Notes: generated by a model from the letters alone, not told the origin. A stretch of 64,000 nucleotides of DNA from Loktanella sp. D2R18 (GCF_003318235.1 NZ_QOCG01000030.1:328933-392932); one strand, 5' to 3'; counted from the stretch's first letter, positions 46,801 through 58,141 are shown. Made by a program: numbers and translations.

Positions 46801-48360
46801 ATGACCAAAGACAATGTTCTGATTTTTGACACCACTTTGCGCGACGGCGAACAGTCTCCGGGCGCGACGATGACCCATGCAGAAAAGCTTGAGATCGCGG
46901 AACTTCTGGACGAGATGGGCGTCGATATTATTGAGGCCGGTTTTCCGATTGCATCGGAAGGTGACTTTAAAGCCGTCAGCGAAATCGCGCGACTGGCAAA
47001 GACGTCGACGATTTGTGGGTTGGCGCGTGCCAATTACAAAGACATCGATCGCTGCTGGGAAGCCGTAAAACATGCGAAGTCTCCGCGCATTCATACGTTC
47101 ATCGGGACATCGCCGCTGCATCGCGCGATCCCAAACCTCACGATGGATGAAATGGCCGAGCGTATCCATGACACCGTCACCCATGCCCGCAACCTGTGTG
47201 ATAACGTGCAATGGTCGCCCATGGATGCAACCCGCACCGAATGGAATTATCTGTGCCGCACAGTCGAAATCGCGATCAAGGCGGGTGCCACAACAATCAA
47301 CATACCCGACACCGTGGGCTATACGGCGCCTGTTGAAAGCGCCGATTTGATCCGCAATCTGATCGCGACTGTACCGGGTGCGGATGACGTTATTTTTGCG
47401 ACACACTGCCACAATGACCTTGGCCTTGCGACCGCAAACTCACTGGCGGCTGTTGCAGGCGGCGCGCGTCAGATCGAATGCACGATCAACGGTCTGGGCG
47501 AACGCGCAGGTAATACGGCGCTTGAAGAAGTTGTCATGGCCCTAAAAGTGCGCGGCGACATCATGCCGTTCGCGACAGGCATTGACACGACGAAGATCAT
47601 GAACATCTCGCGCCGCGTTGCAGCGGTGTCAGGTTTTGCGGTGCAATTCAACAAAGCCATCGTCGGTAAAAACGCATTCGCGCATGAAAGCGGAATCCAC
47701 CAAGATGGGATGTTGAAAAACCGCGAAACATTTGAGGTGATGAAGCCCGAAGATGTGGGGCTGTCAGGCACATCACTGCCCTTGGGCAAACATTCAGGCC
47801 GTGCGGCGCTGCGCGCGAAACTGAATGAATTGGGTTTCGACGATCTGGCCGACAACCAGTTGAAAGACGTCTTTGTCCGCTTCAAAGATTTGGCCGACCG
47901 CAAGAAAGAAGTCTTTGACGATGACCTGCTCGCCTTGATGCATCAAAACAGCGGTGACGAAGATCGGTTGAAACTGAAATCGCTCCGCGTTGTCTGCGGC
48001 ACCGAAGGGCCACAAACAGCCGATATGGTCATGGAGATCGACGGGGCTGACGTTAAAACATCAGCCACGGGTGACGGCCCGGTTGATGCAACATTCAACG
48101 CAGTCAAGGCACTGTTCCCGCATGGCGCGCGATTGCAACTTTATCAGGTCAGCGCGGTCACCGAAGGCACCGACGCGCAGGCCACTGTATCCGTGCGGAT
48201 GGAAGAAGAAGGCCGTATCGCGACCGGGCAATCAGCGGATACCGATACTGTCGTGGCCAGCGCCAAAGCTTATATCAACGCGCTCAACCGTTTGCTTGTG
48301 CGGCGTGAAGAATCTGCGCCGGGCTATGACGTTAAGGGCGTGAGTTACAAAGATCGGTAG
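46801..48360 (+). CDS. leuA: 2-isopropylmalate synthase
   Basis: Condenses 2-oxoisovalerate and acetyl-CoA to 2-isopropylmalate, the first committed step of leucine synthesis, and is normally feedback-inhibited by leucine. The 519-residue protein has the catalytic TIM barrel (IFDTTLRDGEQSPGATM; metal-binding HCHNDLGLATAN; NGLGERAGNTALEEV) and a C-terminal LeuA allosteric domain (about 390-510). It follows the cupin gene by 12 bp and ends at a strong terminator, so the operon is leader-cupin-leuA. Confidence 0.96.
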   Translation: MTKDNVLIFDTTLRDGEQSPGATMTHAEKLEIAELLDEMGVDIIEAGFPIASEGDFKAVSEIARLAKTSTICGLARANYKDIDRCWEAVKHAKSPRIHTFIGTSPLHRAIPNLTMDEMAERIHDTVTHARNLCDNVQWSPMDATRTEWNYLCRTVEIAIKAGATTINIPDTVGYTAPVESADLIRNLIATVPGADDVIFATHCHNDLGLATANSLAAVAGGARQIECTINGLGERAGNTALEEVVMALKVRGDIMPFATGIDTTKIMNISRRVAAVSGFAVQFNKAIVGKNAFAHESGIHQDGMLKNRETFEVMKPEDVGLSGTSLPLGKHSGRAALRAKLNELGFDDLADNQLKDVFVRFKDLADRKKEVFDDDLLALMHQNSGDEDRLKLKSLRVVCGTEGPQTADMVMEIDGADVKTSATGDGPVDATFNAVKALFPHGARLQLYQVSAVTEGTDAQATVSVRMEEEGRIATGQSADTDTVVASAKAYINALNRLLVRREESAPGYDVKGVSYKDR

Positions 48361-48381
48361 GCTAAAGTTGCGACTCGTCGC

Positions 48382-48423
48382 AATGGGCGCCCCATGAAAT
48401 TGGGGCGCCCATTTGCGTTTTTG
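48382..48423 (+). terminator. Terminator after leuA
   Basis: A 12-bp perfect stem, AATGGGCGCCCC (48382-48393) with GGGGCGCCCATT (48402-48413), 8-base loop, then a T-rich stretch ending TTTTT. Strong intrinsic terminator. Confidence 0.9.
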
Positions 48424-49712
<1,289 letters not shown>

Positions 49713-49734
49713 AACACACCGGGGATAATTGCCC

Positions 49735-50667
49735 TTGGCAAAAGATAAAAACAGCGAAGACTTTATCGGCCCACTGCGTAGATTGCTGGTTGGGGTGATC
49801 CTGCTTGTGCTGTTTGGTTTGTTCCTTGTCTGGCGGATTGATAGCCCACGGGTCGAACGGTTTCGCGCCGCTGCGATCGACAATTTTGTACCTTCGTTTG
49901 ATTGGGCAATGGCCCCAATCACCGGGATTGCGCACTTGATCAGCGATTTTCAAAGCTATCAACAACTTGCCGATCAAAACCAAGACCTCCGCCGTGAACT
50001 GCAGCAGATGAAAGCGTGGAAAGAAGCCGCGCTGCAGTTGGAACAAGAAAACGCTAAACTGCTTGACCTGAACAACGTGAGCATCGATCCACAGATGACT
50101 TTTGTTACCGGGGTTGTTGTGACGGATAGCGGGTCGCCCTTTCGCCAATCAGTGCTGGTCAATGTCGGCGCGCGCGACGGTATCATTGATGGTTGGCCCA
50201 CGATGGACGGCATCGGGTTGGTCGGGCGCATCGCCGGGGTTGGTCAAGAAACCAGCCGCGTCATGCTTTTGACCGACACATCAAGCCGTATACCAGTGAT
50301 CATTCAGCCCTCTGGTCAAAAGGCGATTTTGGCCGGGGATAACACGCTGAACCCGCCGCTCGAATTTCTTGAAGATACCGGATTGGTGCGGCCTGGTGAC
50401 CGGGTTGTGTCATCGTCTGATGGTGGCGTGTTCCCAGCCGATCTTTTGGTCGGCCAAGTCGCCCTTGGAACGGATCAGCGGTTGCGTGTCCGTTTATCCG
50501 CCGATTATCAACGTTTGGAATTTCTGCGCGTGCTCCGCGCCCACCCGCATGAGGTTATCGCAGACCCCGGTGGATTGCTGACTCCCGGCGCTGAATTCTT
50601 CGGACCCGCGGCCTTGCCGGTCACTGCGCCGCAGCCGCTGCCACTGGGTGATTTCGACGATGGCTAG
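49735..50667 (+). CDS. mreC: Rod-shape protein MreC
   Basis: Periplasmic scaffold of the elongasome. The 310-residue protein has a short cytoplasmic start, one transmembrane helix (LLVGVILLVLFGLFLVW), a coiled coil (FQSYQQLADQNQDLRRELQQMKAW) and beta-domains (VNVGARDGIIDGWPTMDGIGLVG). The start is a TTG at 49735 with GGGGAT upstream; a TTG two codons earlier would be too close to that site. It overlaps mreD by eight bases. Confidence 0.92.
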   Translation: MAKDKNSEDFIGPLRRLLVGVILLVLFGLFLVWRIDSPRVERFRAAAIDNFVPSFDWAMAPITGIAHLISDFQSYQQLADQNQDLRRELQQMKAWKEAALQLEQENAKLLDLNNVSIDPQMTFVTGVVVTDSGSPFRQSVLVNVGARDGIIDGWPTMDGIGLVGRIAGVGQETSRVMLLTDTSSRIPVIIQPSGQKAILAGDNTLNPPLEFLEDTGLVRPGDRVVSSSDGGVFPADLLVGQVALGTDQRLRVRLSADYQRLEFLRVLRAHPHEVIADPGGLLTPGAEFFGPAALPVTAPQPLPLGDFDDG

Positions 50668-51247
50668 CCCCGTCGGACCACAGGTTTGGGTGAAATGCAT
50701 GACATATGTATTGATCGCCTTTGTGATCATGGTTGTGCAATTGGTCCCGCAAAGCATGGAACCCAATATCTTAACGATTGCCTTGCCCGGCGACATGTTC
50801 GCACCTTGGCGCTTGCGCATCGTACCTCCTGATCTTTGTTTGGCTGTAACGATTGTTTGGATCGTACGCCGTCCTAAATTTATCCCTGTTTGGATCATCG
50901 CAGGTACTTTCCTATTAAGCGATCTGGTCTTTCAGCGCCCACCTGGCCTATGGGCGGGTATGGTCGTTTGGTTGACAGAAGAGCTGCGCAAACGGCACCG
51001 TGATTTTCGGGCCATGCCATTTTTGGGTGAATGGAGCAGTGTCGCGCTTGGCATGTTTGCGCTTTTTGCAACGTATCGGCTGGTGCTGGCTATATTCGCG
51101 CTGAACGTCCCGCCGTTGGGCATGGTGCTTCTTCAACTGATTTTGACAATTGCAGTCTACCCTTTTGTTGCAGTTTTCATGCATTATGTCTTTGGCATTA
51201 CCCGCGTGGCACCCGGTGAAACCGGCAGCAGAGGGCAACGTGTATGA
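50660..51247 (+). CDS. mreD: Rod-shape membrane protein MreD
   Basis: A 195-residue inner-membrane protein with about five hydrophobic segments, linking MreC to the wall-synthesis enzymes. Typical features are VPQSMEPNILTIALPGDMFAPWRLRIVPPDLCLAVT and a C-terminal helix pair. The ATG at 50660 lies inside the end of mreC and the stop overlaps mrdA (ATGA). Sequence is weakly conserved, so identity rests on context and topology. Confidence 0.88.
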   Translation: MASPVGPQVWVKCMTYVLIAFVIMVVQLVPQSMEPNILTIALPGDMFAPWRLRIVPPDLCLAVTIVWIVRRPKFIPVWIIAGTFLLSDLVFQRPPGLWAGMVVWLTEELRKRHRDFRAMPFLGEWSSVALGMFALFATYRLVLAIFALNVPPLGMVLLQLILTIAVYPFVAVFMHYVFGITRVAPGETGSRGQRV

Positions 51248-53184
51248 AACGGCAACCGAAAGATATTATCGCAAGCAACCGCACCATTAGCAGGCGCGCG
51301 TTGGTTTTGGGCACGTCCCAAATTGCGCTAATGGCCGTGTTGGGTTGGCGTATGCGGTCAATGCAGGTTGAACATGCCGACGAATTCCGCCTGCTTGCCG
51401 AAGAAAACCGGATCAACATTCGTCTTTTACCACCGTCGCGCGGGTTGGTGTTTGACCGCAACGGGATAGCCATCGCAGATAACGAACAAAACTACCGGGT
51501 TGTGATGGTCCGCGAGGATGCAGGCGACGTGGGCGAAGTGCTCGCCCGGCTCACTGAAATTGTCGATATCGCTCCCGAGGATCTAAGTCGCGCAATGGAG
51601 GAAATGCACCGCCGCTCGCCTTTTGTGCCTGTCACCATCGCTGAGCGTTTGACTTGGGAAGATGTCGCAAAGATCAATCTGAATACCCCCGCCCTACCCG
51701 GCATTTCCGCCGAAGTCGGCCAAAGCCGCGTCTACCCTTGGGGCGCTGATCTGGCGCATGTGGTTGGTTATGTCGGCCCGGTCAGCGATTACGACCTGAG
51801 CCGGATCGACGACCAAGATCCGCTTTTGCAAATTCCCAAGTTCCAAATTGGAAAGACGGGTGCGGAAAACAAGCTCGAACATACATTGCGCGGCAGTGCG
51901 GGCCATCGTCGGATCGAAGTGAACGCCGTCGGAAGGGTGATGCGCGAATTGGACCGCCAAGAGGGCGACGCTGGCAAAGACGTGCAATTGACCATCGACA
52001 ACCGGCTACAAACCTACGCCCAAGCCCGGCTCGACGGCGAATCCGCAGGCGTCGTTGTCATCGATCTTGAACATGGTGATCTGCGCGCGATTGCTTCGGC
52101 CCCGTCTTTCGATCCAAACCTGTTTGTGCGCGGAATTTCTGTCGCCGATTGGGAAGGCCTGAACGCAGACAAATACCGCCCGCTGGCGGCAAAGGCGGTG
52201 CAGGGCACCTACCCGCCGGGCTCAACCTTCAAGATGGTAACGGCGTTGGCCGCAATGGAAGACGGCGTCGTGACCGCAGACGAAACTGTCTACTGCCCCG
52301 GACATACCGATGTTTACGGCATCCGTTTCCACTGTTGGAAACGCGGCGGGCATGGCAACATCAACTTGCACGACAGCCTCAAGCAAAGTTGCGATTGCTA
52401 TTATTATGAGATCGCCCAGCGGGTCGGTATCGACAAAATGGCGGCGATGGCACGCAAGCTTGGGCTAGGGACCAAACATGATCTGCCGCTCTCTGCGGTG
52501 GCTTCTGGGCTTGCGCCGGATAAGGAATGGAAATCATCGGTCCGGGGCGAAGATTGGCGGATCGGGGACACGGTGAATGCGTCAATCGGACAAGGCTATG
52601 TGCTCACCTCGCCGCTGCAATTGGCAATCATGACCGCGCGGATCGCCACGGGGCATGAAATTGCCCCCCGGCTGGTGCGGTTGATTGATGGGGTTGAACA
52701 GCCCTCTGGGCGCGGAGAAAGCCTTGGCTTGAACGAAAACACATTGCGCCGCATCCGTGCAGCCATGACGGATGTGTGCAACAACCGACGCGGCACGGCC
52801 TACGGGTCGCGCATTTTGACCGAAGGCTACGCAATGGCCGGGAAAAGTGGCACCAGCCAGGTCCGCCGCATCACCCCCGAAGAACGGGCCGCCGGGGTCA
52901 CCCGCAACGAAGACCTGCCGTGGGAACGCCGTGATCACGCGCTTTTCGTCAGCTATGCACCGCTTGATAACCCGCGCTACGCTGTTGCGGTGATCGTCGA
53001 ACATGGCGGCGGCGGTTCAAGTGCCGCGGCGCCCATCGCACGCGATGTCATTTTACAAGCGCTCTATGGCGGTGCCCCGCCGCTTGACGCCTATCCGGCG
53101 AACCAACGCGACAAGATTGAACAACAACAACGCCGCATCGAAGCGCGTATCCCCATGGGTGCAAAGGCCCAGAGCCGCGCATGA
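51244..53184 (+). CDS. mrdA: Penicillin-binding protein 2, elongation transpeptidase
   Basis: Cross-links peptidoglycan during rod elongation, working with RodA. The 646-residue class B PBP has an N-terminal membrane anchor (LVLGTSQIALMAVLGWRM), a dimerisation domain (LPPSRGLVFDRNG) and a transpeptidase domain with SxxK in PPGSTFKM, SxD in KQSCDCYYYE and KSGT in MAGKSGTSQVR. Overlaps mreD (ATGA) and rodA (4 bases). Confidence 0.96.
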   Translation: MKRQPKDIIASNRTISRRALVLGTSQIALMAVLGWRMRSMQVEHADEFRLLAEENRINIRLLPPSRGLVFDRNGIAIADNEQNYRVVMVREDAGDVGEVLARLTEIVDIAPEDLSRAMEEMHRRSPFVPVTIAERLTWEDVAKINLNTPALPGISAEVGQSRVYPWGADLAHVVGYVGPVSDYDLSRIDDQDPLLQIPKFQIGKTGAENKLEHTLRGSAGHRRIEVNAVGRVMRELDRQEGDAGKDVQLTIDNRLQTYAQARLDGESAGVVVIDLEHGDLRAIASAPSFDPNLFVRGISVADWEGLNADKYRPLAAKAVQGTYPPGSTFKMVTALAAMEDGVVTADETVYCPGHTDVYGIRFHCWKRGGHGNINLHDSLKQSCDCYYYEIAQRVGIDKMAAMARKLGLGTKHDLPLSAVASGLAPDKEWKSSVRGEDWRIGDTVNASIGQGYVLTSPLQLAIMTARIATGHEIAPRLVRLIDGVEQPSGRGESLGLNENTLRRIRAAMTDVCNNRRGTAYGSRILTEGYAMAGKSGTSQVRRITPEERAAGVTRNEDLPWERRDHALFVSYAPLDNPRYAVAVIVEHGGGGSSAAAPIARDVILQALYGGAPPLDAYPANQRDKIEQQQRRIEARIPMGAKAQSRA

Positions 53185-54320
53185 GCTATCTCGCCCATAA
53201 CACGCAGCACGTCCCCACGGGGCTACGCAAAATTTGGTATATCAATTGGCCGTTGGTCATGTTGATTTCAGCCGTAGCGAGCGCTGGGTTCCTGATGTTG
53301 TATTCTGTCGCGGGCGGGTCCACGTCACCTTGGATGGAACCGCAGGTCAAACGTTTTGGCCTTGGCATGGTATTGATGTTCATCGTGGCCATGGTTCCGA
53401 TTTGGTTTTGGCGCAACATGGCGTTTGTTGCATATGCGGCATCAATCATCTTGCTGCTAGGTGTAGAGTTCTTTGGCGAAGTCCGCATGGGCGCGCAACG
53501 CTGGATCGATTTGAAATTTATGGTGTTGCAGCCGTCAGAGCTGACAAAAATCACCGTGGTGATGTTTATTGCGGCCTACTACGACTGGCTGCCCTTGGAA
53601 AAAACATCGCGGCCTGTCTGGGTCGCCTTGCCTGTGATATTTATCCTTGTCCCAACGATGTTGGTTCTTAAGCAACCTGACCTTGGTACATCGCTTTTGC
53701 TTTTGTTCGGTGGGACAACGGTGATGTTTCTTGCTGGCGTACACTGGGCCTATTTTGCGTCGGTTGTCGGTGCGGGTGTCGGTGCGATCGTTGCCGTGTT
53801 CGAAAGCCGAGGCACGTCTTGGCAATTGCTGAAAGATTACCAATATCGCCGGATCGATACGTTTATTGACCCCTCCAATGACCCGCTTGGCGCGGGCTAT
53901 CACATCACGCAGGCCAAAATTGCGCTTGGGTCGGGTGGCTGGACCGGACGCGGTTTTATGCAAGGGACGCAATCGCGGCTGAATTTCTTACCCGAAAAAC
54001 ATACCGACTTTATCTTTACCACATTAGCAGAGGAATTCGGTTTTGTCGGCGCCTCGACGTTATTGCTGCTCTATCTTCTGATTGTCGTTTTCTGCATTGT
54101 CTCGGCGCTCGGCAATCGTGACCGCTTTGCGGCACTTTTGACCTTGGGCATTGCCATGACGTTTTTTCTTTTCTTCGCGGTCAACATGTCGATGGTTATG
54201 GGACTTGCGCCTGTCGTCGGCGTGCCCCTTCCGCTTGTCAGCTATGGTGGCTCCGCCATGCTAGTTCTTCTTGTTGCCTTCGGCCTTGTCCAAAGCGCCC
54301 ATGTCCATAGGCCCCGCTAA
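53181..54320 (+). CDS. rodA: Peptidoglycan polymerase RodA (SEDS family)
   Basis: SEDS glycosyltransferase of the elongasome, partner of MrdA. The 379-residue protein has about ten transmembrane helices and SEDS motifs: RWIDLKFMVLQPSELTKI, KQPDLGTSLLLL and the C-terminal GVPLPLVSYGGSAML. The stop overlaps ghrA by one base (TAATG). Confidence 0.96.
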   Translation: MSYLAHNTQHVPTGLRKIWYINWPLVMLISAVASAGFLMLYSVAGGSTSPWMEPQVKRFGLGMVLMFIVAMVPIWFWRNMAFVAYAASIILLLGVEFFGEVRMGAQRWIDLKFMVLQPSELTKITVVMFIAAYYDWLPLEKTSRPVWVALPVIFILVPTMLVLKQPDLGTSLLLLFGGTTVMFLAGVHWAYFASVVGAGVGAIVAVFESRGTSWQLLKDYQYRRIDTFIDPSNDPLGAGYHITQAKIALGSGGWTGRGFMQGTQSRLNFLPEKHTDFIFTTLAEEFGFVGASTLLLLYLLIVVFCIVSALGNRDRFAALLTLGIAMTFFLFFAVNMSMVMGLAPVVGVPLPLVSYGGSAMLVLLVAFGLVQSAHVHRPR

Positions 54321-55252
54321 TGATCAACATTCTGTTTGCCGCGACTGACGATCTTTGGGACGACTATGAAACCGCGTTAAAGCGGGCGCTTGAGACCGCA
54401 CGCGTCACAGCCGATCTGCGTCGCGATCACAGAGCAGAGACCACGGATTATATCATCTTTGGCCCCGGCGGGCCTGTCGATGACTTCACGCCCTTTACCC
54501 GCTGTAAGGCCGTGTTGAACCTTTGGGCTGGCGTCGAAAAAATAACGCAAAACAAGACCTTGACCCAACCTCTTTGCCGCATGGTTGATCCGAGCCTCAC
54601 GCATGCGATGGTCGATTGGGTCGTGGGCCACACGATGCGCCATCATTTGGGAATGGACGCGCATATTCATGGGCAAGACGGTATATGGCGCAACGATGTG
54701 TATCCACCCATTGCTGCAGATCGTCCGGTCGCGATCCTAGGGATCGGCGCACTGGGGGCAGCCTGTGGACAAGCGCTGCATCAGCTTGGGTTCCCAGTAA
54801 CCGGGTGGAGCAGATCACCAAAGAACGTTCCAAACCTGCATTGCCTGCACGGCGACGATGGGTTGGATAAGGCGCTAAGCGGTGCACAGATTGTCATTCT
54901 CTTGCTGCCAATGACGGCACAGACAGAAAACACCTTGAATGCGGCCCGCCTTGCCTTGCTTGCGCCGGGTGCCTTTATCATCAACCCCGGCCGTGGCCCG
55001 CTGATTGACGATGCGGCCTTGCTCGCGGCGCTTGAAACCGGCCAAGTCGCCCATGCCACGCTTGACGTGTTCCGCATTGAACCCCTGCCGCAAGATCATG
55101 TTTTCTGGGGGCACCCGCAGGTGACCGTTACCCCGCATATCGCCGCCACAACACGCCCCGAGACCGCAGCAAAAGTCATTGCCAACAATATCGCGGGTCA
55201 CGAAAACGGCGCCCCCTTACAGAATCGTGTTGATCGCGGGCGCGGGTACTAA
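54320..55252 (+). CDS. ghrA: Glyoxylate/hydroxypyruvate reductase A
   Basis: NAD(P)H-dependent reduction of glyoxylate and hydroxypyruvate. The 310-residue D-2-hydroxyacid dehydrogenase has the nucleotide motif AILGIGALGAACGQAL, catalytic Arg in NPGRGPLIDD, Glu in DVFRIEPLP and His in TPHIAATTRPE. Length and the LNLWAGVEKI segment match the GhrA subgroup. It is joined to rodA by TAATG, presumably riding on the mre operon. Stop interleaves with the SseB gene stop. Confidence 0.88.
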   Translation: MINILFAATDDLWDDYETALKRALETARVTADLRRDHRAETTDYIIFGPGGPVDDFTPFTRCKAVLNLWAGVEKITQNKTLTQPLCRMVDPSLTHAMVDWVVGHTMRHHLGMDAHIHGQDGIWRNDVYPPIAADRPVAILGIGALGAACGQALHQLGFPVTGWSRSPKNVPNLHCLHGDDGLDKALSGAQIVILLLPMTAQTENTLNAARLALLAPGAFIINPGRGPLIDDAALLAALETGQVAHATLDVFRIEPLPQDHVFWGHPQVTVTPHIAATTRPETAAKVIANNIAGHENGAPLQNRVDRGRGY

Positions 55253-56025
55253 TGCAGCTTGGGCGGTTTTGCCGGGTCCATTCCGGGGGCGCCGGGTACA
55301 TGTGGTGTTTCGGGTTCAGGCAGATCAAAACGCAGCCCGACCTTGGCCAGATGTGCCGCGAGCGGGTCGCTGGCCCGCACAAACATCACATCCATAACCC
55401 CTGCTTCGATCCCCGAAAATGTCAGCACTTCACTTGCCGCATTGGCGAGCGCCTGTTCCGCGCCCGGCGTTGCATCGATAAAAGCCAAGACATGCCCTGT
55501 CGCCCCACCCTCATAGGTCGCTGCGGCCAGATAGGCAGATTTAGCCATACCCGCCGCAATCGCGAGTTTCCGGTCAAGCCCCAACACTACAGCTTCGGGC
55601 AGACCGCCGGGTGCGTTGATTTCGGTCAGGCGGGCTTCGGTTTCGTCTGGCGCATGTGACAGCGTTTGCACTAACCAATCCACAGCCTCTGCGGGGATCA
55701 GCATCGCAGATGGCGCGACTTCTAGGTTCAATGCCAGCCCAACCCCCTGCCCGGCCAGCATTTGCACCAACCCACGCCCCGGCACCCCAGCATAGGGGGC
55801 CGCACGGCCAACAAATTCCGCGAGCCGTTCCTCGCGGTCAAACACAAGCGCGAAACGCTGGTCTTCAATTTCAAACAATTCGGGTAAAACTTGATCGCCT
55901 TCGGCTTCTGCGGTGAGCAGCATGAATAATTCGGTATCTGCAAGCCTTTCATAAAACCGCAAACGCGCTGCATCGTCTTCAGGGGCAGCTTCCATGGCCG
56001 CATGGGCCGTATCGAGATCAGTCAT
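55249..56025 (-). CDS. SseB-family protein
   Basis: A 258-residue protein with an N-terminal SseB-type domain (FYERLADTELFMLLTAEAEGD, ALVFDREERLAEFVG) and a second, less clear C-terminal domain (VLAFIDATPGAEQALANAASE). Not related to the secreted Salmonella effector of the same name. Cytosolic, function unknown. It follows the UDG-family gene with an eight-base overlap and converges on ghrA. Confidence 0.72.
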   Translation of the reverse strand: MTDLDTAHAAMEAAPEDDAARLRFYERLADTELFMLLTAEAEGDQVLPELFEIEDQRFALVFDREERLAEFVGRAAPYAGVPGRGLVQMLAGQGVGLALNLEVAPSAMLIPAEAVDWLVQTLSHAPDETEARLTEINAPGGLPEAVVLGLDRKLAIAAGMAKSAYLAAATYEGGATGHVLAFIDATPGAEQALANAASEVLTFSGIEAGVMDVMFVRASDPLAAHLAKVGLRFDLPEPETPHVPGAPGMDPAKPPKLH

Positions 56026-56608
56026 TTAACACGTCTTTCACTTGGGCCCGCAGCGCAGGCAGCAGGTCAGTCTCAAACCATTGGTTTTTCTTTAACCACC
56101 CGGTATTGCGCCACGACGGATGAGGCAAGGGAAACACGCGTGGTGCATAGTCGCGCCAACTGGCGACTGTGTCAGTCACACTGCCGCGGCTCTGCAAATG
56201 CCAGCGCTGCGCATGACCACCAATAACCAGTGTTAAAGGCACTTCACCAAGATGGGCCACCACCTTTTTGTGCCATGTGTCCGCACAAGTTTTCGGCGGG
56301 GGCAGGTCCGATCCCGCCGCATTGTATCCCGGAAAGCAAAACGCCATGGGTACAATCGCAATCTTTGCGACATCGTAAAATGCGTCATGATCAAGCCCTA
56401 ACCAATCCCGCAGTCGATCACCTGAACGGTCCCAAAACGGTTTGCCTGCTTCATGCACACGCAGCCCCGGCGCTTGGCCCGCGATCAATATGCGCGGTGC
56501 AGCATCAAACCAAACAACAGGCCGCGGGTGATGCGCCGTCTGGGTCTGCGCAAACCGATCAGCGCATAATTCACAGGACAATATGTCATGCCTGAGACCC
56601 AACTTCAC
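56018..56608 (-). CDS. Uracil-DNA glycosylase superfamily protein
   Basis: A 196-residue single-domain protein with UDG-fold motifs: CELC near the N-terminus, ILIAGQAPGLRVHEAGKPFWDRSGDRLRDWLG and a C-terminal FPLPHPSWRNTGWLKKN (HPS motif). The CxxC at 12-15 is not part of a complete iron-sulfur set. Members of this subfamily are often annotated uracil-DNA glycosylase without proof. The start is a GTG at 56608 with GGGAGA upstream. Confidence 0.72.
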   Translation of the reverse strand: MKLGLRHDILSCELCADRFAQTQTAHHPRPVVWFDAAPRILIAGQAPGLRVHEAGKPFWDRSGDRLRDWLGLDHDAFYDVAKIAIVPMAFCFPGYNAAGSDLPPPKTCADTWHKKVVAHLGEVPLTLVIGGHAQRWHLQSRGSVTDTVASWRDYAPRVFPLPHPSWRNTGWLKKNQWFETDLLPALRAQVKDVLND

Positions 56609-56724
56609 ACTCTCTCCCAGCCTAGAATTCGCAAAACTGCCCGTTCACAGCAAGTTAATTTGTCGCACGCTTGATGCCTTCGCACCTTTGCGGTAATTGC
56701 GAAGCAAGTAAACTGGGGGACAGC

Positions 56725-58008
56725 ATGTATCGCGTCTGGAATTTTCTAACGAACTACTCACTTTTGTTGATTATCGGGGCGGGGATTGCGCTCGTTTGGG
56801 CGAATATTGATCCCACAAGTTATCATCATTTTGTAGATTTGGAACTTATCCACGATTCATGGGTTGGGCACGCCCATTATGACGCCAATGGGCAGGTCGA
56901 ATACCGTTCGCTGACGCTGCACTACCTTGTCAACGATGTGCTGATGGCCTTCTTCTTTGCAATTGCTGCGAAAGAAGTCTGGGAAGCCGTTATTCTGAAA
57001 AACGGTAGCCTGCGCGGCAAAAAAGCTGCGACGCCCCTGTTCGCAACACTTGGCGGCATGATCGGCCCAATCGCGGTTTACCTTGGACTTGCGCTGTTCC
57101 TTGGATCGGAAACTTATGATGCGGTGGCAAACGGCTGGGCTATTCCAACCGCAACCGACATCGCATTTAGCTACCTCGTTGGGCGTTTGGTGTTTGGCGC
57201 TGGCCACCCTGCGGTGCGTTTCTTGTTGCTGTTGGCGATTGCCGACGATGCGGCTGGGCTGATCATTCTGGCGATCTTCTACCCGTCAGGTGAATTGGCA
57301 CCGGAATGGCTTTTGCTGTCACTCTTCGCGGCCATCGCGGTATTTTACTTCTTTAACCGCCTGCCGCGCCAATTGGATCGCGGCAAAGAAATGCGCCCGA
57401 ATTCAACATGGGTCCGCAACAAACTGTCGTTCTGGCCATATCTCGTTGCGGCCGCAGCGAGCTGGTATGGCTTCCAAGAAGCGGGTATTCACCCGGCTCT
57501 CGGCCTCCTGCCAATCGTGCCTACGATCCCACATGCAGACCGCGCATTTGGTATCTTTGCCGAGGCGGAACAGTACCTGACCGACCTTTTGAACCACATC
57601 GAACATCTTCTCAAACACCCGGTTGAGGTCGTGTTGTTCTTCTTTGGACTGTTGAACGCCGGAGTCGAATTTTCGTCCATTGGCTCGCCGACTTGGCTTG
57701 TCCTCGCAGGTCTGTTGATCGGGAAACCGGTTGGCATCTTGCTCTTTGGCTGGTTTGCGGCACGTCCGCTTGGGCTAGGACTTCCAGAAGGCATGCGGAT
57801 CATTGACTTGGTTGTGATCGGCTGCGTGGCTGCGATTGGCTTTACGGTTTCGCTGTTTATTGCCGCCGTCGCCTTTGATAGCGCTGTGATGCTGGGCGAC
57901 GTGCCTGTGCAAGATGCTGCGAAAATGGGTGCGCTGTTTAGCTTCTTTGCCGCGGTCGTTTCGCTCGCCGCTGGCAAGTTGGCTAAGGTACAAAAGCAGC
58001 ACGGCTAG
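56725..58008 (+). CDS. nhaA: Na+/H+ antiporter NhaA
   Basis: Inner-membrane exchanger exporting Na+ in return for protons, for pH and salt homeostasis, as expected for a marine bacterium. The 427-residue protein has about 12 helices with PTATDIAFSY and the paired acidic ADDAAGLIILAIFY at the transport site, and GLLNAGVEFSS in the C-terminal half. The ATG at 56725 has GGGGGA upstream; the frame is open 18 codons further but without membrane character. Downstream palindromic hairpin at 58070. Confidence 0.92.
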   Translation: MYRVWNFLTNYSLLLIIGAGIALVWANIDPTSYHHFVDLELIHDSWVGHAHYDANGQVEYRSLTLHYLVNDVLMAFFFAIAAKEVWEAVILKNGSLRGKKAATPLFATLGGMIGPIAVYLGLALFLGSETYDAVANGWAIPTATDIAFSYLVGRLVFGAGHPAVRFLLLLAIADDAAGLIILAIFYPSGELAPEWLLLSLFAAIAVFYFFNRLPRQLDRGKEMRPNSTWVRNKLSFWPYLVAAAASWYGFQEAGIHPALGLLPIVPTIPHADRAFGIFAEAEQYLTDLLNHIEHLLKHPVEVVLFFFGLLNAGVEFSSIGSPTWLVLAGLLIGKPVGILLFGWFAARPLGLGLPEGMRIIDLVVIGCVAAIGFTVSLFIAAVAFDSAVMLGDVPVQDAAKMGALFSFFAAVVSLAAGKLAKVQKQHG

Positions 58009-58069
58009 GGACATGCACAGATCGTGCTGTATTTCCGACGCAATTTGGCGATACTGTATCATAAGGCGA

Positions 58070-58108
58070 TGATCGTGACCGGGTATTAACCTTTTTCGGT
58101 CACGATCA
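58070..58108. other. 12-bp perfect inverted repeat between nhaA and kpsT-like gene
   Basis: TGATCGTGACCG (58070-58081) and CGGTCACGATCA (58097-58108) with a 15-base loop containing five Ts. It could be a bidirectional hairpin ending nhaA or an operator ahead of the capsule-export operon. No T-run follows the stem on the forward strand, so terminator function is uncertain. Confidence 0.5.
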
Positions 58109-58141
58109 ACCAAACCCTTATCGGGGCGCCGTGGGAATCAG

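Noticed and set aside
46459..47412. 317-codon reverse open frame across the cupin and leuA genes
   Set aside because: Antisense to two well-supported genes and low in recognisable motifs.
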